Assembly: GCA_001247695.2 (NCBI GenBank)
Contig: LGRX02034658.1
Span: 1 to 64,000, forward strand
Length of the DNA stretch: 64,000 nucleotides
Direction of reading: 5' to 3'
Source: Cymbomonas tetramitiformis
Lineage: Eukaryota; Chlorophyta; Pyramimonadophyceae; Pyramimonadales; Pyramimonadaceae
The position numbers and the translations under genes are program-made. Below are positions 1-11,400 of this stretch, piece after piece. Numbering within the stretch: the stretch's first letter is position 1; each line of letters opens with the position of its first letter. Below the pieces are notes generated by a model, which did no database searches, was not told where the DNA came from, and worked only from the letters and a program-made list of their open reading frames with translations.

Positions 1-290
1 GGCCCTACTTACCCTTGTTTATGTATAGACATGACCATATTTACCTTGTACTTGAGTATATATACATGATAGGTAGGGCCCTACCTACCCTTGTTTATGT
101 ATAAACATGGCCTTACCTGACTAGTACTTGAGTATAGATACATGATAGGTAGGGCCCTACTTACCCTTGTTTATGTATAAACATGGCCATTTCCGATCAG
201 TACCTGAGCATAGATACATGATAGGTAGGGCCATACTTACCCTTGTTTATGTATATACACAAACTGATGCTATCTATTTACACTACACAA
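1..290. repeat. 75-bp tandem array, left block
   Basis: Tandem units begin with GGCCCTAC or GGCCATAC at 1, 77, 152 and 227, a period of 75-76 bp, and the array runs off the left edge. Each unit carries TTACCCTTGTTTATGTAT, an AACATGGCC core and an ACTTGAGTATAGATACATGA tail. The same unit returns at 4,190-4,540, so the two blocks bracket 3.9 kb of unrelated sequence. No coding role is apparent. Confidence 0.85.
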
Positions 291-597
291 ATGCCATGTC
301 GTACTGCAGGCCTAAGTACTTAGCAAGCTCGTCCTCGCTAGGATTTTCATCCTGGACATTCTGCTTGAAGAAATCTGCTCGAGGGTCAAGAACCACCGCA
401 GTTTGCATGCAAGGATGCTTCACAATTACTACTTGCGACGCGATCTGATCTGCGAGCATGAATGGCTCTTTGGTATCGAACACGGTGTCAGGGTTCTTGG
501 GGTCATCGCAAAAGAAACAGCCAGTGACGCTGTCCGGGCCAACTATGGAGTTCATCCGGTTATACATGGCGATCTTCGCTTTTTGCTGGATTTGACA
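283..597 (-). CDS. Possible C-terminal exon of an unknown protein
   Basis: An open frame of 105 codons on the minus strand ends in a stop at 283. It begins after an acceptor-like TGTCACACACAG, and the frame is in phase 0 there. The peptide starts CQIQQKAKIAMYNR, has a CFFCDDP segment and ends with an acidic stretch (NPSEDEL) and YDMAFV. Composition is protein-like and unlike the flanking AT-rich repeat. I do not recognise the family. It may be the end of a transposon-encoded protein whose upstream exons I could not identify. The plus-strand frames over the same bases are shorter and less protein-like. Confidence 0.35.
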   Translation of the reverse strand, partial: CQIQQKAKIAMYNRMNSIVGPDSVTGCFFCDDPKNPDTVFDTKEPFMLADQIASQVVIVKHPCMQTAVVLDPRADFFKQNVQDENPSEDELAKYLGLQYDMAFV

Positions 598-1217
598 CTG
601 TGTGTGACACTCAAAACTGTCACATGTCACTTCCTATGGTAGGCTGGGTGACCGTCACCAGTAGACGGGAAACACCCGTTAGGTATTTATGTATGCCTCT
701 GATTTATCTATCTCACTTTTACCGTTCTGATTCCGTAACCCTTAACTCAGGGTTTATCTCAACAGTTAGATATATATCACCGCCGAACCATATATCTACC
801 AGGTTTGGCCCCACTTGCGTTTTATTTAGCCACTGCGAGATTGCCACCATGAGTGGCTAAGCTCGGACGCCTGGGATGGGGTGAGGCGCTCCGCGCGTGA
901 GAGTGCCGGCAGTCACGGGTATGGCCTAAATTTTATGGGTTGATTTACGGCACGCCGCACCGGTTGGAGAACGGTTTTCTACGGGTCTTAACGTTGGATT
1001 GGTTTACGTTTTCTGGTTGGATCCCACACCGTTGCGTATTGGCCGCCGCTACCACACGACTTCCCTGAATTATTTGATCTCTCACGGCTGCCGTATCGGC
1101 GACCCACGCGTTTCTTGGCCGCCCGGAACTGCCGCACATCTCGCGTTCCGTTGCCTCACTCCGCCCCTTCAGTCCTTCTCAAGATGGTTGCTTCTACTCG
1201 AAGCGAGCCACCGCTAG
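598..1217. other. No gene seen
   Basis: Only short overlapping frames are present on both strands, with no recognisable motif. The tail of this stretch is GC-rich and leads into the ATG at 1,218. Confidence 0.5.
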
Positions 1218-1726
1218 CATGGCGAATCGCCGACGCGCGCTATCCACGATTTTTGATTCGGCAGCTGCGAGACACGCCAACACTCCAGCCACGCCGCCGG
1301 CAGCTCAGCCGGCTGCCGTTCCTGGCCTCGGTGCGGACGCTGCAACGTGAACACTTCGACATGAAGGTCTCCAAGTCCGTTCGCCAAAAGTTATTCGAGG
1401 ACAAGAACGGGCGATTTTCCGGGACTGAGTGCCACGCGTCCGCGCTCTTCGCCAGGATGGTCTCTGCGTTGCAGACAACATTTGTCACCGCGGAGGACAT
1501 TGGTTTCGCACCCCTTTTCCTGCTGGACGATGCTACCCTCCCCATCCGCGTGGAGGCCAACGCCTTATTGTTCTCCACGCTCGAGCTCATGGTTGACCCC
1601 GCGTCGCCAGCAGCGGACTGGATGGGTGACGGGAGGGTGACGGGAGGAATTTCCGTGCTTTTCGGTTCGACCTACGGCGAACACGTCAAAACACGGCCAT
1701 ACTTGGCCCCTTCCCATTGCAGGTAG
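1218..1726 (+). pseudogene. Broken ORF of unknown function
   Basis: An ATG in the context GCTAGCATGGCG at 1,218 opens a 43-codon Ala/Pro-rich frame (MANRRRALSTIFDSAAARHA...) that stops at about 1,349. Another plus frame then continues from about 1,361 (MKVSKSVRQKLFEDKNGRFS...) to a stop at 1,726, with residues such as EDIGFAPLFLLDDATLP. The two frames abut and look like one coding sequence broken by a small indel. Gag-like proteins of retrotransposons often begin in this way, but no diagnostic motif is visible and the assignment is only a guess. It lies between the two 75-bp repeat blocks, which suggests it belongs to the same mobile unit. Confidence 0.3.
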
Positions 1727-2154
1727 GGCAATGCTCGCCCCGGGTTCGTCCCGAGAGCAAGGCAGGTAGGGCCCTACCCGGTCATGCCGTCGCGTTCAAT
1801 GTCAGTGAAGGTGGCGCGTGCCGGATGATTGTCGTATTCTTCCGTCAGAATGATTCCATCCCAAAAGAGTTCCTCAACTAAATCTATAAACCCATTCGTG
1901 GGATTGGCATCCGCCATTCGAGGACACGTTGCCTCTTGAAGGCATCGTCCGCACGCGGCGGCGTCGTCAACCCATCGCCCTCACCCGGAGAATTTGCCAA
2001 GCGATATGCAACAGTGGCTCTTTTCGCGGGATTGACCCTCCGTCTCTCCTCCGGAATCCCACCTTGCGCCAATCTCTGTGCGCGGGATGTCATCGCCTAT
2101 TGTGCCTGCAAACCGCTTTTGCCCACGTACGTAACCTGCTGTACCATCATAAGT
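1727..2154. other. No gene seen; fragments of the 75-bp unit
   Basis: Contains a GGTAGGGCCCTACC palindrome and other pieces of the array unit around 1,720-1,785. Short frames only. Confidence 0.4.
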
Positions 2155-2465
2155 ATGGCGTAAACATGGCCCTACCTAAGCAGTTTCAACAGCCGAGATG
2201 GTGAAACACGGCCTTGTTAGCCTTGTTTTACTGCCAACATTGGGCAAGACGTACATAAAACGGACCATGTTTGATCTGTGTTTAAAAACACGTGGCAAAC
2301 TTGGCCATTTTTGGGCAATGTTGGCAGTAAAACAAGGCAAACCACGTTGTGTTGCGCCGCGGAAGATGTTTACCTTGTACCTGAGTAGAATTGCCCTGGT
2401 ATGGCCCGGTTCGAACAGCATTCACGCGAACACAAGGTAGACATCTTCGCGGCGCACATAGCCCA
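2155..2465. repeat. Nested inverted repeats derived from the array unit
   Basis: A 22-bp perfect inverted repeat pairs 2,221-2,242 with 2,316-2,337 (CCTTGTTTTACTGCCAACAT against its complement). A second, imperfect pair joins about 2,350-2,378 with 2,433-2,461 around the word TTGCGCCGC. The stretch starts with AAACATGGCCCTACCTA, the array core. The GCGCCGC word recurs at 4,672, so this is a recurring palindromic module. Confidence 0.7.
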
Positions 2466-4023
2466 AATCAATGCCCCAAATGCAAAACCCAATGGGGAAA
2501 CGACCCAAACATGGTCATGTCTAGACCATACCTTAGGGTGCAGGGGCAAGCGTGGACAAAAATCGGTCATTTTCATGAAAAAAACAAGTTGAGCTCAAAA
2601 GAAAGGGGCTTGCTCGCAAAATACGATGGTGAAAACGGCTTGCTCAAATATTCTATGGGCCATTCAGGAATGGTCCAGAAGTGGGAAACCCTTGAAAAAA
2701 ATATGCACAAAAGAAAGCGCAACAGAAAAAACATGGGTCCCATGACCCGGAATCGCCACTCGCGCAGGTTCAGATCGCCGACCGTTCGCGGACAGGTTCA
2801 GACCGTTCAGATCGCGGCGTTCGAAAATCGAGAGTCTTCAGTTTATCCCAGAAGATGCCAGGCGATTACACATTACTCGAGTGATGACACAAAAGACAAC
2901 GTCGCGCGATCGGGTGAGAGACACGGCATCGATAGCTCGATATCTGATAGCACGTTGACATGCGACATTGCGATAGCCGATGGCAGAGGTGACCGCGTGT
3001 CACCGTAGACGTCATGTCATGTCACCATACTTGTACAGTGCACAGTTCGAGTTGTCAGTCACGGTACTTGTAAACGTTGGAGTTCGAAATTCCTCCTCTT
3101 CTCGTTGACCATCTGTACAGTGCAGTGCCTGTCTGCACTGTACAAAATTCTGCTTGCGCTTTTGCTTTTGTTTCCATGCGTTGCTTCTGAATTCATTCTT
3201 GCTTTTTCATATTTTCTCCTGCGTGCAAGTACTTGTGCCGTAGTGTCTTTTACGCGCAGATGTAGTTAGATCTGCGCGTATTGAACGTTTACATGGGGTG
3301 AACGGGAGATTTTTCCCGCTAGTCCTTTGGACTAGATTTGGTTGGTTCTATTCCAACTCACCCCCTCTAAACTTTCACTCTCCTTAACTTTCTTCTTATT
3401 TTTTTCCCCTTTTTTCCCTCGTTACTAACCTCTTTTTCGTTGGCGCTATTTTTCAGATTGACTCGTGAGTTGGACCGGCGAAAACGCGATTCAACCCACG
3501 AACGACTCCATCGCCTTCGACTTCTATTCTCCTTTGACCCCTTGTCTTTGAATTGTTTTCGTTTGCGTGCTTGTTTTTTTTTTCCAGATTTACTAACGAT
3601 TGGTTCCTTGTCCTTTGATATAGGATGGCTGAAAATTTATGAGGAGCAAGGCACGTGCTCATCAACGACGCCAACACTCGCGTTGTAGATTGTAGATAGG
3701 CTTATTGTTTGTATTTTACGAAATAGTTTTCAAGTAGGATTTGTAATGTAGTGAATATTTAGGGAGTAGATTAGAAAATATAGTACTTACGCGATATTGG
3801 TTTGTATTAACTGTATTGCATAATGTACTCATTTGTGCGTTAGAACCCATGCTTGTTTGCATTCGTGTGTCCTATCGTATTGAGCATGTAGTTACGTAGT
3901 GAGTAAAAAATAGTTTCGAATAGCAATTGCTATTGCCTTGTCGCATTTTCACATATCACATGCATACTTTTCAAAGCACGAAAGCATCAACTAGGAAGTA
4001 TAGTGCATCCCAACTTGCGGTAT
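2466..4023. other. Non-coding; long pyrimidine tracts
   Basis: No convincing gene. From 3,360 to 3,645 there are pyrimidine-rich tracts ending in TTTTTCAG, TTTTTTCCAG and GATATAG. The last is followed by an ATG in GGATGGCTG that stops after five codons. These resemble 3' splice sites or the 5' leader of a lost gene, but no downstream exon follows. Confidence 0.4.
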
Positions 4024-4075
4024 GCATACTAAGTTTCAATATGTTGTGCATGCAACATATTGAAACTTAGTATGC
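4024..4075. repeat. Perfect 23-bp hairpin
   Basis: The arm 4,024-4,046 (GCATACTAAGTTTCAATATG...) is the exact complement of 4,053-4,075, with a 6-nt loop. It stands alone in AT-rich DNA and may be the centre of a small foldback element. Confidence 0.85.
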
Positions 4076-4189
4076 AACGCATACATAGCATATCCAATAT
4101 GTGTGTGTTAAAGCATATCATTAATATGTGTTTGTTATTCGTTGAAAGACCGAATATCTAGGTAGATATGGCCATGTTTACATCGTATT

Positions 4190-4770
4190 CGATATGCGGT
4201 AGATATATACATGGCCATGTTTGATCAGTACTTGAGAATAAACACATGATAGGTAAGGCCATACTTACCCTTGGTTATGTATAAACATGGCCATGTTTGA
4301 TCATTACTTGAGAATAAACACATGATAGGTAAGGCCAAACTTACCCTTGTTTATGTATAAACATGGCCATACTTACCTTGTACTTGGATATAGATACATA
4401 ATAGGTAGGGCCCTACTTACCCTTGTTTATGTATAAACATGGCCATACTTACCTTGTACTTGAGTACAGATACATGATAGGTAGGGCCCTACTTACCTTG
4501 TTTATGTATAAACATGGCCATACTTACCTTGTATCTACCCAATGTCTAAGTGATTCATGCATTCACGTGCGTACGTATGGTGCGTTAGACATTGGGTAGG
4601 TACAAGGTAAGTAAGGGGTAAGTAAGGCCAAAAACCACGACCAAACATGGCCTTACTTGGGTTGTGTTGCGCCGCTGAAAAACTGACTAAACATGGCCAT
4701 GTCTGGTCGTGGTTTTTGGCCATCCAGACACAAGGTAGATACAAGGCAAACATGGCCCTACCTACGATTC
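4190..4770. repeat. 75-bp tandem array, right block, with palindromes
   Basis: About five units of the array at the left edge (AACATGGCC..., ACTTGAG..., GATAGGTA...) lie between 4,190 and 4,540. They are followed by inverted repeats: GGCCAAAAACCACGACCA at 4,627-4,644 pairs exactly with 4,705-4,722, and TAGACATTGGGTAG near 4,586 pairs with the CTACCCAATGTCTA near 4,535. Together with the left block this brackets about 3.9 kb. Confidence 0.8.
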
Positions 4771-5463
4771 CTAAATTTGTAGGGAATGTTTGTCGTCGCA
4801 AACGGGTATCACCCAGTGTCCAGGGTCGTCACGGGCTGAGCTGTCCCCTATTCTGATCTTCAGTGTCGATCTCACAGAATTTGAGTGGATGCTGCCGTGG
4901 GAAGTCGAGCCCATAATGGCCTTTACCACCCTATTCATCACACCGTTATCTACCTGTCCGTTTCTGTCCGTCTCCCCACTGGCCGAGCCACCTGAAATTC
5001 CCAGCGGCGGAGAAATCGCATGATCGCTACCTAACCATTGTGACATCTGTAGGAATATCTTGTTTATCATATTTAGCCGGTGTGCCCGCCCACCCAAGAC
5101 TCTGGGTGTTGCCTGGTACCACACATCCCTGTGACGGGATGCATATCGGTTATGGTTGCCCTTGACACGAAGTGAGGTGATCTTATTTTTAACAATGATG
5201 GGTCGTTTATAGTACCACCCTCTGCAAACACACCTCCAAAACGAAGTCGGTCTCTTATGTGCCGAATATACTAATGATCGTGGCCCGGGTATCCCGTGTC
5301 TTGGCATCCCCCCACGGAGCCTCCTATCCCAGAATGTCATGACGTGTGCGATCATAACAAACACTCCTATTTCAAAGTGGATGAGAGGGTATGTATCTTG
5401 GAGGTCCGTGACTTGTCGCCACAACCTTCTCTCAACAGAGTGTCGGTTTGTGCCGTCTATCAT
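4771..5463 (-). CDS. Uncharacterised ORF, 230 codons
   Basis: The longest minus-strand frame of the first 13 kb outside repeats. ATG at 5,463 (MIDGTNRHSVERRLW...), stop at 4,771. Residues include a hydrophobic stretch (IGVFVMIAHVMTFW), a basic middle (KRPIIVKNKITSLRVKGN) and a Gly/Ser-rich C-terminal third. An acceptor-like TTTGCTTAG precedes the ATG, so it could be an internal exon. I do not recognise a family. Its 3' end touches the palindromes of the right 75-bp block and its 5' side abuts a microsatellite, so it may be cargo of a repeat unit. Confidence 0.35.
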   Translation of the reverse strand: MIDGTNRHSVERRLWRQVTDLQDTYPLIHFEIGVFVMIAHVMTFWDRRLRGGMPRHGIPGPRSLVYSAHKRPTSFWRCVCRGWYYKRPIIVKNKITSLRVKGNHNRYASRHRDVWYQATPRVLGGRAHRLNMINKIFLQMSQWLGSDHAISPPLGISGGSASGETDRNGQVDNGVMNRVVKAIMGSTSHGSIHSNSVRSTLKIRIGDSSARDDPGHWVIPVCDDKHSLQI

Positions 5464-5527
5464 ACTAAGCAAATGCTCCCTTATAGTTATCTTAGAGCAT
5501 GGTGATCAACATAGAATAATTCAGTAT

Positions 5528-5558
5528 CTGTGTGTGTGTGTGTGTGTGTGTGCGTGCG
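5528..5558. repeat. (TG)n microsatellite
   Basis: About twelve TG dinucleotides followed by CGTGCGCA, at the left edge of the 45/51-bp minisatellite. Confidence 0.9.
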
Positions 5559-5559
5559 C

Positions 5560-6459
5560 AGAGCTACCACGAGCTGAGTATATATGTATTATATCACTCT
5601 AAACACACCACCACATCGAATACAAATGTATCTCATTGGAATGCATGTGCTCGGAGCTGCCACAGGCTGAGTATATATGTATCTCATCGAAATGCATGTG
5701 CGCGGAGCTGCCACAGGCTGAGTACATATGTATCTCATCGGAATGCATGAGCTGCCAAAGGCTGAGTATTTATGTATCTCATGGGAAAGCATGTGTGCGG
5801 AGCTGCCCCAGGCTGAGTACATATGTATCTCATCGGAATGCATGAGCTGTCACAGGCTGAGTATATATGTATCTCAGCGGAATGCATGTGCGCGGGGCTG
5901 CCACAGGCTGAATATATATGTATCTCATCGGAATGCATCAGCTGCCACGTTCTAAGTATATATGTATCTCATCGGAATGCGTGTGCGCGGAGCTGCCACG
6001 GGCTGAGAATATATGTATCTCATCGGAATGCGTGTGCGCGGAGCCGCCACAGGCTGAGTATATATGTATCTCATTTGAATGCATGAGTTGTCACGAGCTG
6101 AGTATATATGTATCTCATGGAAATGCATGTGCGCGGAGCTGCCACAGGCTGAGTATATGTGTGTTTCGTCGAAATGCATGTGCGCAAGGGTGCCACAGGC
6201 TGGGTATATGTATCTCATGAGAATGAATGTGCGCTGCGAGCGCACCTGAGCTGGGATATGTGTATCATCGAGAATGCATGTGCGCGGGGTGCCACAGGCT
6301 GGTATATATGTATCTCATCGGAATGCATGCGCGGGTCTGCCACAGGCTGAGTATATGTGTATATCATGGGACTGCATGTGCGCGGAGCTGCCAAAGGCTG
6401 AGAATATGTGCGTGTTTCATCGGAATGCATGTGCACGGAGCTGCCACAGGCTGAGTATA
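5560..6459 (+). repeat. 45/51-bp minisatellite, left part
   Basis: Units of about 51 bp (some 45 bp) contain GAGCTGCCACAGGCTGAGTA, TATGTATCTCATCG and GAATGCATGTGCGCG. Because 51 and 45 are multiples of three, many frames stay open on both strands and give repetitive pseudo-peptides, which I do not regard as genes. The array resumes at 8,178 after the transposon insertion. Confidence 0.9.
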
Positions 6460-8177
6460 GGGTAATGCTATCTACGCTGGAGTTTCAGAATAGGAATTAC
6501 TTATAGGGTCGAAATCTGCGCGATATCGATCTGATGACTGAACCGGCGTCATGGTCATCGGTCATCTCTTCTTTTCTGAATATCTTTATTAATTCAGTTT
6601 AATGTTAGGTGTATCGCGCAGGGATCCAAATCAGCAAATCTTTTAAAGCGGCGCCCCAACGTTCAGCAAGCCACAAATCTTCCTTCGCCCTGAAAGGCGA
6701 GCCGACTGCTGTGTGCTGCTGCGTTCATGTGATATTATGGCAGGCATCTTTGCATATTTATCGTCGGTTGTATTTTGTTTTTTCACTGTGGTTGCGACCT
6801 TTTTTACTAACAATTTTTAGTGTGTTCATCCCATCCCGAAAAGGCGCCAAGACCAAGGGGAGTGCCTTGGAGCGCACCCGCGAAGAGGTGAGTGCTTGAT
6901 GCCTTCACCACTTTGTTTTTTCAAACTCGTTCAAATATTTGTATTCACTTTGGAGTATTATTATTCTTTTAGGGGTGAGCAATTTTGAAGGCATCCTTCC
7001 TTGGAGCCTTTCCTCGTGATGTGGAAGTCTAGGTTGGCCTATGCCAACCTAGCTTGGGGTCAAACCCAACCGCATCGTACACTATTGCATATTTTCTGGT
7101 TGCATAGATATACATATATTTCATGCATGTTCATCTCAAGTAGTTTTGCAAAATGTGCGACGCCATTTCTTTGGATAATCCAACCTTTGTTTCCGTTAAG
7201 ATTGTGTGGCGAATGTTCGCCCATATCGAGTGTGGAAGTCTAGGTTGGGATATGCCAACCTAGCTTGGGATAATACCCAATCACATGAGAGTTTTTTAGT
7301 TAGCAATTTGCACTTTACTTGCGTAGAACCTATGCACTTTTATTCATTGATTTAGGATAAGTATTACCTCACTTATTTTGCCATGACCCCGGTTGAGAGA
7401 CCAAAGAGCAAAAGTTCGTGATTAGACAATCATAGGTGAAAGCGATTTAAGTGCTACAAAACTATGAGTTGAGTACAAAAATATATAACTAATGTGGTTG
7501 GGTATAATCCCAAGCTAGGTTGGCATGGGCCAACCAAGACTTCCACACTCAATGCGGGCGAAATTGCACCACACAACCTTGAAAATCACTCCTTCACCTA
7601 TTTAAGTTCAATGCGCCCTACACTTTTCAAAACGAATCAATATGAATATATCTATGCAAGAAAATATGCAACAAACAATGTGGTTGGGTATTATCCCAAG
7701 CTAGGTTGGCTTGGGCCAACCAAGACTTCCACATCTCGAGAAAAGGCTTGAAGAAAGCCTTGGGAATACCTTCGGGGTAAGCTGCACATACCGACAATTG
7801 TTAGTGCAAATATTCCAATTTAGAGAGAGACGCCTGAGAAACCAAAGAAAATATGAAAACATCCCTGCGTATATCACTGCAGTCAGTAGTCAGTTCGCCT
7901 TTCAGGGCGAAGGAAGAATTGTGGCTTGAGGAACGTTGAGCGCCGCTTTAAAAGATTTGCAGAGGTCAGCTGGACGTTGACTTCCGTCGACCGTTCACGA
8001 TTTCGCTCTCTGATCCCCGCGCGATATCGATGCATTAAACTGAATTAATAAAGATATTCAGAAAAGAAGAGATGACCGATGACCATGACGCCGGTTCAGT
8101 CATCAGATCGATATCGCGCAGATTTCGACCCTATAAGTAATTCCTATTCTGAAACTCCAGCGTAGATAGCATTACCC
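6460..8177 (+). mobile_element. Foldback DNA transposon copy 1 (MULE-like, non-autonomous)
   Basis: Terminal inverted repeats of 145 bp (6,460-6,604 and 8,033-8,177) start GGGTAATGCTATCTACG. The element is flanked by the 9-bp duplication CTGAGTATA (6,451-6,459 and 8,178-8,186), although the flanking minisatellite itself contains that word. Similarity between the arms continues inwards (TTTTAAAGCGGCG, CTTCCTTCGCCCTG), so most of the element is one large imperfect palindrome. Four copies of a ~50-bp motif (GGAAGTCTAGGTTGGC...) lie inside. Long inverted repeats with 9-bp duplications are typical of Mutator-like elements. No transposase frame is visible, so it would depend on one elsewhere. Confidence 0.85.
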
Positions 8178-8706
8178 CTGAGTATATAATTATGTATCTC
8201 AGCGGAATGCATATGCGCGAAGCTGGCACAAGCTGAGTACATATGTATCTCATCGGAATGCACGTGAGCGGAGCTGCCACATGCTGGGTATAATTATATG
8301 TATCTCATCGGAATGAATGTGCGCGGAGCTGCCACAGGCTGAGTATATATGTATCTCATTGGAATGCATGAGTTGTCACGAGCTGAGTATATATGTATCT
8401 CATGGAAATGCATGTGCGCGGAGCTGCCACAGGCTGAGTATATGTGTGTTTCGTCGAAATGCATGTGCGCGGGGGTGCCACAGGCTGGGTATATATGTAT
8501 CTCATCAGAATGAATGTGCGCGGAGCTGCCACAAGCTGAGTATATATGTATCTCATCAGAATGCATGTGCGCGGGGGTGCCACATGCTAAGTATATATTA
8601 ATCTCATCGGAAAGCACGTGCACGGAGCTGCCACGAGCTGAGTATATATGTATCTCATGTGAAAGCATGTGCGCGGAGCTGCCACATGTTGAGTATATAT
8701 GTATCT
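8178..8706 (+). repeat. 45/51-bp minisatellite, right part
   Basis: Continues the array of 5,560-6,459 in the same orientation after the transposon. About ten units end near 8,706 where unique sequence begins. Confidence 0.9.
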
Positions 8707-9366
8707 CGTCCCATTCCCAACGCTCATGACACTGTCACCAACTTTCATTCTGGGAGCTTTGCGGACTGCGTCACATGTCGTGAAACCCGGCGACCACCTA
8801 CCCGATCACAAAGTGTGGACGACGACGACGACGACGACGCATTAAAGGGCGCATGGGCCCTCCGTCGGAGACGGGAGGGTATAAATCTCCAGTTGGGCAC
8901 AACGTGATCTTGGGGGAGTTATCTCTCTGTACTTCCGCACAAATAATATCTCACTGTAAGCGCTTCTCTGATTGGCGGTTAAGCGCCAACAGTCAGAAAA
9001 TTCGCAGTCGTGGTATCTGTCAGTCAGAAAAAGGTACGAAAACCTTAGGCGTCGTGTATCGATGCCACTTTTTTCTGGAAAACCTGTTTCGCTCCTATGG
9101 GAAACGAAGCCGAAAACAGCATCTTTTTGAAAAAGCTGCGAACCGTCGTTCGGGATATCCGAATCTTGGGTGCGACAAGCGTGGAGCGACAGAAAAAATA
9201 TCCGAGCGACAAATAAAAGGGTATACCGTCGTCCATTTAGTCAAACTACTTTGAACTCTACCGTAGATCTTCTGCCTGTTTTCGGGTTCTCGGCTGCATT
9301 GATATGCGGGAAGTATAAATCGTTTCCGCAAGATTCGCCTGCAATATATATCAGTATTTTAGATTT

Positions 9367-11086
9367 GGGTAATGCTATCTACGCTGGAGTTTCAGAATAG
9401 GAATTACTTATAGGGTCGAAATCTGCGCGATATCGATCTGATGACTGAACCGGCGTCATGGTCATCGGTCATCTCTTCTTTTCTGAATATCTTTATTAAT
9501 TCAGTTTAATGCATCGATATCGCGCGGGGATCAGAGAGCGAAATCGTGAACGGTCGACGGAAGTCAACGTCCAACTGACCTCTGCAAATCTTTTAAAGCG
9601 GCGCTCAACGTTCCTCAAGCCACAAACCTTCCTTCGCCCTACGACTGACTACTGACTGCAGTGATATGCGCAGGGATGTTTTCAGATTTTCTTTGGTTTC
9701 TCAGGCGTCTCTCTCTAAATTGGAATATTTGCACTAACAATTGTCGGTATGTGCAGCTTACCCCGAAGGTATTCCCAAGGCTTTCTTCAAGCCTTTTCTC
9801 GAGATGTGGAAGTCTTGGTTGGCCCAAGCCAACCTAGCTTGGGATAATACCCAACCACATTGTTTGTTGCATATTTTCTTGCATAGATATATTCATATTG
9901 ATTCGTTTTGAAAAGTGTAGGGCGCATTGAACTTAAATAGGTGAAGGACTGAATTTTTCAAGGTTGTGTGGTGCAATTTCGCCCGCATTGAGTGTGGAAG
10001 TCTTGGTTGGCCCATGCCAACCTAGCTTGGGATTATACCCAACCACATTAGTTATATATTTTTGTACTCAACTCATAGTTTTGTAGCACTTGAATCGCTT
10101 TAACCTATGATTGTCCAATCACGAACTTTTGCTCTTTGGTCTCTCAACCGGGGTCATGGCAAAATAAGTGAGGTAATACTTATCCTAAATCAATGAATAA
10201 AAGTGCATAGGTTCTACACAAGTAAAGTGCAAATTGCTACCTAAGAAACTCTCATGTGGTTGGGTATTATCCCAAGCTAGGTTGGCATATCCCAACCTAG
10301 ACTTCCACACTCCATATGGGCGAACATTCGCCACACAACCTTAACGGAAACAAAGGTTGGATTATCCAAAGAAATAGCGTCGCACATTTTGCAAAACTAC
10401 TTGAGATGAACATGCATGAAATATATGCATATTTATGCAACCAGAAAATATGCAATAGTGTACGATGCGGTTGGGTTTGACCCCAACGAGCTAGGTTGGC
10501 ATAGGCCAACCTAGACTTCCACATCACGAGGAAAGGCTCCAAGGAAGGATGCCTTCAAAATTGCTCACCCCTAAAAGAATAATAATACTCCAGAGTGAAT
10601 ACAAATATTTGAACGAGTTTGAAAAAACAAAGTGGTGAAGGCATCAAGCACTCACCTCTTCGCGGGTGCGCTCCAAGGCACTCCCCTTGGTCTTGGCGCC
10701 TCTTCGGGATGGGCTGAACACATTAAAAACTGTTAGTAAAAAAGGTCGCAACCACAGTGAAAAAACAAAATACAACCGACGAAAAATATGCAAAGATGCC
10801 TGCCATAACACATGAACGCAGCAGCACTCAGCAGTCGGCTCGCCTTTCAGGGCGAAGGAAGATTTGTGGCTTGCTGGACGTTGGGGCGCCGCTTTAAAAG
10901 ATTTGCTGATTTGGATCCCTGCGCGATATCGATGCACCGAACATTAAACTGAATTAATAAAGATATTCAGAAAAGAAGAGATGACCGATGACCATGACGC
11001 CGGTTCAGTCATCAGATCGATATCGCGCAGATTTCGACCCTATAAGTAATTCCTATTCTGAAACTCCAGCGTAGATAGCATTACCC
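9367..11086 (-). mobile_element. Foldback DNA transposon copy 2 (MULE-like)
   Basis: A second copy of the element at 6,460, 1,720 bp long and in the opposite orientation. Terminal repeats of 145 bp occupy 9,367-9,511 and 10,942-11,086. The flanks carry the clean 9-bp duplication TTTAGATTT (9,358-9,366 and 11,087-11,095) in unique sequence, which fixes both the ends and the duplication length of the family. Internal order is reversed relative to copy 1. No transposase frame. Confidence 0.9.
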
Positions 11087-11289
11087 TTTAGATTTTCCTA
11101 TCCAAGATACCAAATTATACACAGTTTTCCCACCACCGAAACTCCACTGATTTTTTATTCAGATTATTTCAATGTTTAATCATCGCCGCACTGAATTTAT
11201 TCTCGGAGATTATTCCCCCCATCCACTGATTTCATACGTAAGACTTTCAAAATTCAAGTACCGAGGGAAATTCCATAAATAGGTGTGTA

Positions 11290-11400
11290 TAATTCCCGGT
11301 TGCAGCCCATAGCCCCATACTGGCGTCTTTGATGACGGTGTCACCAAATTTCATTCTGAGAGCTTTGCGGGCTTCACAATGTAAACATTGACCATTGTCT
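11290..11400 (-). repeat. Inverted copy of the 12.1-kb repeat
   Basis: Contains GTCACCAAATTTCATTCTG and GAGCTTTGCGGGCTTC, the complement of the units that recur at 12,115, 12,255 and 12,410. A similar half-unit sits at 8,735-8,765. Confidence 0.65.

Noticed and set aside
2391..3008. 205-codon plus-strand ORF
   Set aside because: Composition follows A-rich non-coding DNA (runs of Lys and Asn), and it overlaps palindromic repeats.
5589..6465. Many overlapping ORFs with LPQAEYICISSEC-like peptides
   Set aside because: They are translations of the 45/51-bp minisatellite, open on both strands because the unit is a multiple of three.
5560..8706. CRISPR-like array
   Set aside because: Units are contiguous with no unique spacers, there are no cas genes, and the context is eukaryotic.
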